Origin: Cannabis sativa
Taxonomy: Eukaryota; Streptophyta; Magnoliopsida; Rosales; Cannabaceae
Reading direction: 5' to 3'
Assembly (NCBI RefSeq): GCF_029168945.1
Contig: NC_083604.1
Location: 63,690,211 to 63,754,210, forward strand
DNA length: 64,000 nt
The position numbers were made by a program, and so were the translations under genes. Below, piece after piece: positions 58,754 through 64,000 of the stretch. How positions within the stretch are numbered: the first letter of the stretch is position 1; each line of letters opens with the position of its first letter. The notes beneath the pieces were generated by a model that was not told the DNA's origin, did no database searches, and worked only from the letters and a program-made list of their open reading frames with translations.

Positions 58754-59080
58754 TATAGATATATGTATTACAAAAAATTCTTTTATGTGCATGATGAATG
58801 TTTTTTCATAAGTGATAAGCCAAAAAAAATATAGCATGCATATGTACCAATAGAATACATTTTATAAGAAAAGTAAATGATGTTCTAGATAAAAATCAAA
58901 TTCAATTGATAAACTATAGATATATGTATTACGAAAAATTCTTTTATGTGTGCTATGAAATTATTTCATAAGTGATAAACCAACAAAATATAGCATCGAT
59001 ATATAGAAACAGAATACATTTTGCAACAAAAGTAAAGACTGTTATAAATAAAAATCAAATTCAAGTGATACACTAAACAT
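58754..59080. repeat. 162-bp direct duplication
   Basis: TATAGATATATGTATTAC starts at 58754 and again at 58916. The two copies share TTCTTTTATGTG, CATAAGTGATAA and AAAAATCAAATTCAA blocks with about 15-20% visible divergence. Confidence 0.85.
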
Positions 59081-59847
59081 AGAATAAAACCCATAACAAT
59101 AATAGAAAAATTTTATTTTGTTCAATCTGTAACTTATCTTCTCAAAATTATAATAAGTTTCTGCTTGTATGAATAACTTTTCTGTAAATATACATTAACT
59201 AAGATTGACTTATCAGTTTCAACTACTATTTCTAAGTTTTAAAATTTATCCCAATAGTTATGATTTCGGTTATTTACAATTTTAGGAACGTTCTTATTGT
59301 TTTTTTATGTTTGTTAAGAACTTAGAATTATGATTATATTTAAATAAGTTTGGTTTGGACGGTGGATATATGCTTCATTTTCTCTATTTTCAAACTGCAT
59401 TGCATCATTGTGATTTATGTTTTTTTTAAAAAAACAACACAAACACATAATTAATTATCTTTTATTAGTGCAATTCTCTAACAGTGTATCTATTACAATT
59501 CTCTAATAGTGTATATATTCAAATTGGTATTTTTTCATTAGTGTATATATTAATATCAATATCACATTTTATTTTCCTTTTGTAGATATTACAAGAAAAA
59601 AAAACCAGCTATATATTTACTCTCTACTGTTTCTTCAATTTCAACTTCAATAAAGGTATGCCTTTTTATTATTTACATAAATAATCAATTAACTTTTTTT
59701 CCTATTTTTTTACTACAACAATGTTTATTTTTTTAAAAACCTGTACATATATAATTCACGATTATAAAATAGTATTCTGCTTTTTAATTATAATAAATTC
59801 ATAAACTTATTATATTATTGCTATACTCTTAAAAATAATAGATAATC

Positions 59848-62800
59848 ATGCCACTCGATAAGGAAGAGAAAAGGAAACGGGCAAATTTAGCTACAAAAAA
59901 ATGGCGCTCAAATCTATCGGAAGCTAGGAAAAAAGAAATAAATGAGAAAAACCGAATTGCATATCGAACAAAAAAACTCAAACAAACAGAAGCTCGTGGT
60001 TACCAAATAGGTTAGTTTATATTCTGAAAAAATTCATATTACACAATCAATAAATAGAAGAAAAAAAAAATCTAAATTACCCCTGCTAAATTGAAAATCC
60101 TATTTTTCAGATAAAACACCAACAATTGATGATCGTGACCAATATAGGAATACCGTATTTGAAGTCGGTTAGTTATATATACCCTTATCTCTTACTCAAT
60201 TTTTATGTATCTGCAAAAAATATTAACTTAATAAATAAACTATTATAGGATCTACTTCTTCGCAACAAGAACAGAACAGATCTTACAATGGACCAAAAAT
60301 ACACACCAATCTGATTATACACCAAACTCTAAATGACATACCAAATGAACCAGCATTATTACCGCAACCTTCTACTTGCAAACATTGCCAAGCAAAGCGA
60401 TTTACCCATGAACCTAATGGCTTTTGTTGCCTGGATGGTAAAGTCTCATTAAAATCAAATGATTGTCCGACTACACTTTATGAATTATTTACATCTTCAA
60501 CAGTAGAATCTGAACACTTTAGAAAGTATGTTCGCACTTATAATAATCATTTTGCTTTCACTTCTTTCGGTGCTAAAAATGACAAAACTTTAGGCAAAAG
60601 AAACAAAGGAATATACACGTTTAGAGTACAAGGACAAGTTTATCATTATATTAATGAACTACTTCCACACGATGGCCGACCATCTTTTTTACAATTGTAC
60701 TTCTATGATACAGAGCATGAAATAGAAAACCGAATCAATATATCATCAAAAATGAATCAAACAATAGTTTCAAAACTTATAGAAATCATAAATATGAATC
60801 CTTATTCTTTATTTTTCCGAAGTCTAAGAAACATTCCTAACTTACAGAACTACACAATTCACATACAGTCTAATGTAGGATTAGATCAAAGAGTATACAA
60901 CGCTCCTTTAGCTTCACAAGTAGCTGCAGTATGGATCGATGATAACTCCTCTAGAGAAACAACAGATCGTGAGATTGTTGTATTTAGCCATGCAGGCTTT
61001 AGTCATAAAGTACAGTATTATTACGGTTGTTACGATCCATTACAATATCCTTTGTTATTTCCTTATGGAGAAACTGGTTGGCATGAGAAAATTAATCGAG
61101 CTGATAAAAATAGAAATCAAACTTCTCATGATAGTGAAATAGTTATTGATCCAACTAGAGCCACCTCTGCTGAACAATTGTTAGAAAAAGAGAAAAAATT
61201 AACTAATAAGAATAAAAAAGGATTGGTTGTTTCTTGTAGAGAATACTATTGCTATAAATTACAAATTCGAACAACCGACAAAGGGATACTACTTCATGCA
61301 GGTCGACTGTTACAACAATATGTTGTAGATATGTATGTGAAGCTTGAAACGTCTAGACTAGATTTTTTTCGCAAAAAACAAGATCAAATTAGGTGTGAAC
61401 TATATCAAGGTGTAATTGATAGTATACAACTTGGAGAAAATCGAGGTTCACAAATTGGCAAACGAATTATTTTACCAGCTTCCTTTATAGGTGGACCTAG
61501 AGATATGAGAAAACGATATGTCGATGCAATGTCATTAGTTCAAAGATTTGGGAAACCAGATATTTTTTTAACAATAACATGTAATTCAAACTGGCCAGAA
61601 ATTAAAGAAGAATTACTTCCAAATGAAGAAGTACAAAATAGACCAGATTTAGTTGCAAGGATCTTTAGAGCAAAATTAGAAGAATTAAAAATAGATCTAT
61701 TTAAACGACAAATTTTTGGACTTGTAGCTGCCTATATTTATGTCATAGAATTTCAAAAAAGGGGCTTACCACATGCACATTTTCTAATTATCTTAAAACC
61801 ACAATCAAAAATTATAGCGCCAGAATCATTCGACAGATTTGTCTGTGCTGAATTACCCGATAAAAATATAAATCAATATCTTTTCTCCATTGTCATTAAA
61901 CATATGATGCATGGTCCTTGTGGTCAACTTAATCCAACAAATGTATGCATGATGAAAAATAAAAAATGTCGAAATCGTTATCCGAAATCGTTTTACCCTC
62001 AAACAACTTATGGAAATGATTCTTATCCAAATTATAGAAGAAGAGACAATAACATATCAGTTAAAATACGAGGTAGCAATCTAGATAATCGTTGGGTCAT
62101 CCCTTATAATCCTTATCTACTTGCAAAATATAACTGTCATCTTAATGTAGAAATTTGTTCAACTATTAAAGCTGTCAAATATTTATACAAATATGTCTAT
62201 AAAGGACATGATCGTATTGCTGTCCACATTAATTCAGAAAATGATCAAAATGATATTAATGAAATAGATCTCTACCAACTTGGTAGATGGGTCTCTCCTC
62301 CTGAAGCTACATGGAGAATATATGCATTTACATTAAATGAGATGCACCCACATGTACAAGTGTTACAAGTTCATCTTGAAAATAAACAATCTGTTACTTT
62401 TAAAGATACAGCTTATTTAAATAATGTTATAAGTGATAATAACATATCGAAATCTATGTTGACAGAATTTTTTGAAATGAATAAAATTGATGAAAAAGCT
62501 AAAACATTACTTTACAGAGAGTTTCCAGAACACTTTGTTTGGAACCAACAATATAAAATTTGGACCATTAGAAAGCGATTCGAAACTTTTGGTAGGCTTG
62601 TTACAGTTAACCCAATAGAAGGTGAGAGGTATTTTTTACGTTTATTATTAAATCATGTTCGTGGGCCAACCTCATTTCACTATTTAAAGACAGTTAAAGG
62701 TAAACAGGTAACCTCTTTTCGAGAAGCTGCTTTACTTAGTGGATTATTAGAGGCTGACACAAATCTAGAACAATGTTTATCAGAAGCCTCATCATTTAAT

Positions 62801-62974
62801 ATGCCCTATAGCTTACGTCGTTTGTTTGCTACCATCTTAGTATACTGTAAACCTACTAACCCTAAAGAGTTGTGGGAAAAATTTGAACAACCAATGTCTG
62901 AAGATTATTATACTATAATGAACACTCCATCTACAATCAGAACTCATGTTCTAAATCACATTAAATTTTTTTGA
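59848..62974 (+). pseudogene. Helitron Rep (HUH endonuclease) N-terminal part, three exons, truncated by a LINE
   Basis: RepHel proteins nick and replicate Helitrons by a rolling-circle-like mechanism. Exon 1 (59848-60010) is basic (MPLDKEEKRKRANLATKKWR). Introns with GTTAGT donors and TTTTTCAG or ATTATAG acceptors join exon 2 (60111-60167) and exon 3 (60249-62974) in a consistent phase. Exon 3 carries a Cys motif (CKHCQAKRF...GFCC) and the Helitron_like_N domain. It contains the HUH metal site RGLPHAHFLI and the nucleophile motif KYLYKYVYKG, both intact. It is open for about 908 codons, but the stop TTTTTTTGA comes from the poly-T junction of the LINE insertion. The PIF1-like helicase is missing here. 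The start was chosen as the ATG giving in-phase splicing. Confidence 0.85.
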
Positions 62975-64000
62975 AGAAATTAATCAACTTTATTAATTGC
63001 AATCACACAAGATTACATGAAGCAATTCAGTAGATACATCATTGCTTGTAAGATTACGATCAGCAACAAAATAGGATGCCCTCGCAAAGGAGTGAGCAAC
63101 ACTATTAGCAGACCGTCTAATAAAATTAACAGAAACATCACCAATTTGTTCTAAAAACAGTTTGCAATCCGAAATAACACTTCCAAAATAGGATAACAAA
63201 GGAAGATTACTACGAATTGCTTGAATGACGGAGAGACAATCGGATTCCACCACTACACCTTGCCACGCCTTTTTCTTCACCCAACTTAGAGCCTCCCGCA
63301 CCCCCATGGCTTCGGCCAAAGCTGGTTGAACAGTCCCTGCCCGACAGCAAGTGAGAGCCTCAATCAAACAGCCATTTTCATCTCTTGCAACACAAACAAA
63401 AGAGTATGTTCCATTGCTGTCAAAAGTTGCAGCATCTACATTGATTTTAATCTTTGTAGCAGCTGGTTTCATCCATTTTTCTAGACCATCAGCACTTGTT
63501 AAGTAAGCTGGAGTGGGCACACAGCTTCGGTCTTGAGCTAGAGACCAATTGGAGAGAGTAGTATGCGCAAGTACTGTTACATGCTCAGCCGTGGTGTTCT
63601 TCTCAGACCAAACCAGATCGTTTCTGGTCTTCCAAATCGCCCAGCAGGTGGCGGCAATCTTCTCTTTGGTGGCTGTGTTTTCTCTCTTAAATATGGCTTC
63701 CAACCAACTAGCAAAGGTTACAATTCCCTGAACATTAGTCCTTATTCCTCCAGAATCCCAACAGAGAGATGCAAAAGGACAAGTTACTAAGCAATGTAAA
63801 GGTGTCTCAGGATGATTAATGCACCTAGGACATTGATTAGTAATCGGCACATGTCGAGATTGCAGCCTTGTTTTCGTGGGAAGACAATTCGAGGTTGCAC
63901 GCCATAACAGATCCTTCATTTTTGGAGGAACACGCAGCTTCCAAATGGACTTCCACACTTCCAAATCATTCAAAATCACCCCAGCCTCCTTCTTCAATTG
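62968..64000 (-). mobile_element. 3' end of a LINE (L1-type) inserted in Helitron Rep
   Basis: On the minus strand the coding frame is followed by a short 3' UTR with AATAAA (about 62985-62990) and a tail of seven A. The tail abuts interrupted Rep coding sequence, the signature of target-primed insertion. The 5' portion and the far target duplication are outside the window. Confidence 0.8.
62993..64000 (-). CDS. LINE ORF2 C-terminus: zf-RVT and RNase H domains (partial)
   Basis: The frame is open to the window edge and is therefore partial. The N-terminal part here is the zf-RVT region (VWKSIWKLRVPPKMKDLLWR, then CPRC...HCLVTCPFASLCW). It is followed by a linker and an RNase H type domain with INVDAATF, LAEAMGVREAL, VESDCLSVI and RRSANSVAHSFARAS. 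These contain the expected Asp, Glu, Asp and His positions. In plant L1 elements this lies downstream of endonuclease and reverse transcriptase and helps remove the RNA strand. No stop or frameshift is seen in about 330 codons, so the copy looks young. Confidence 0.88.
   Translation of the reverse strand, partial: QLKKEAGVILNDLEVWKSIWKLRVPPKMKDLLWRATSNCLPTKTRLQSRHVPITNQCPRCINHPETPLHCLVTCPFASLCWDSGGIRTNVQGIVTFASWLEAIFKRENTATKEKIAATCWAIWKTRNDLVWSEKNTTAEHVTVLAHTTLSNWSLAQDRSCVPTPAYLTSADGLEKWMKPAATKIKINVDAATFDSNGTYSFVCVARDENGCLIEALTCCRAGTVQPALAEAMGVREALSWVKKKAWQGVVVESDCLSVIQAIRSNLPLLSYFGSVISDCKLFLEQIGDVSVNFIRRSANSVAHSFARASYFVADRNLTSNDVSTELLHVILCDCN

Larger units (their letters stand above)
54940..64000 (+). 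mobile_element. Autonomous-type Helitron, 5' part (continues beyond window)
   Basis: TCTATATCTTACTATTATAA after an A at 54939 looks like a plant Helitron 5' terminus. The Rep gene at 59848-62974 proves Helitron content. Between them lie a 192-bp triple repeat and exon-like fragments, as in gene-capturing Helitrons. A LINE interrupts it at about 62968. The 3' end and the helicase part are outside the window, so the link between the 5' terminus and Rep is inference. Confidence 0.5.

Overview
This is nuclear DNA from a flowering plant, almost certainly a eudicot. It is AT-rich and built almost entirely of transposable elements stacked inside one another. I see no complete host gene. A short exon-like fragment at 57.7 kb resembles the plastid-targeting leader of hop/Cannabis aromatic prenyltransferases, which hints at Cannabaceae. 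That attribution is inference only.

Layout. (1) 1-7435 is a minus-strand retroelement: a putative LTR with a TATA box and a primer-site-like stretch near 7.1 kb, and a noncoding leader full of small hairpins. A non-autonomous Helitron (about 3219-6578, possibly from 2229) splits this leader. (2) 8052-9601 is a DNA element with terminal inverted repeats of about 45 bp that carries a tRNA-like Pol III promoter. (3) 10784-51560 is one compound insertion bounded by the target duplication AATGA, four levels deep. Element 1, a Copia-type retrotransposon that keeps only gag, contains two separate insertions. Element 2 (32071-42134, TSD GGTAA) is a related element with no gag, inserted just after element 1's primer site. 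Gypsy A (10966-30312, minus strand, TSD GTCAA) sits in element 1's 5' LTR. Gypsy B (18310-27854, plus strand, TSD GCACC) sits in an LTR of Gypsy A. (4) 51561-54939 is AT-rich DNA with a subtilase gene fragment and triplicated intron-like repeats. (5) From about 54940 to the window end is a Helitron with a 192-bp triple repeat near its 5' end, exon-like fragments and a three-exon Rep gene. The Rep gene is cut at 62974 by the 3' end of a minus-strand LINE.

Functionally, Gypsy B is the most complete element: two near-identical LTRs, primer site, polypurine tract, gag and pol. It is nevertheless dead, with gag frameshifts and two TAG stops in pol. Gypsy A lost protease and most of RT but keeps an open integrase-chromodomain frame. 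Elements 1 and 2 have transcription and priming signals but no enzymes, so they would depend on a partner element.

The most unusual recurring signal is that the noncoding parts of several unrelated elements are arrays of short self-complementary repeats. In these arrays the two arms differ from copy to copy but change together. They occur in the leader at 1-2228 and 6591-6782, the Gypsy A LTRs, the Gypsy B LTRs, and the leader shared by elements 1 and 2. I could not run any search or folding calculation.
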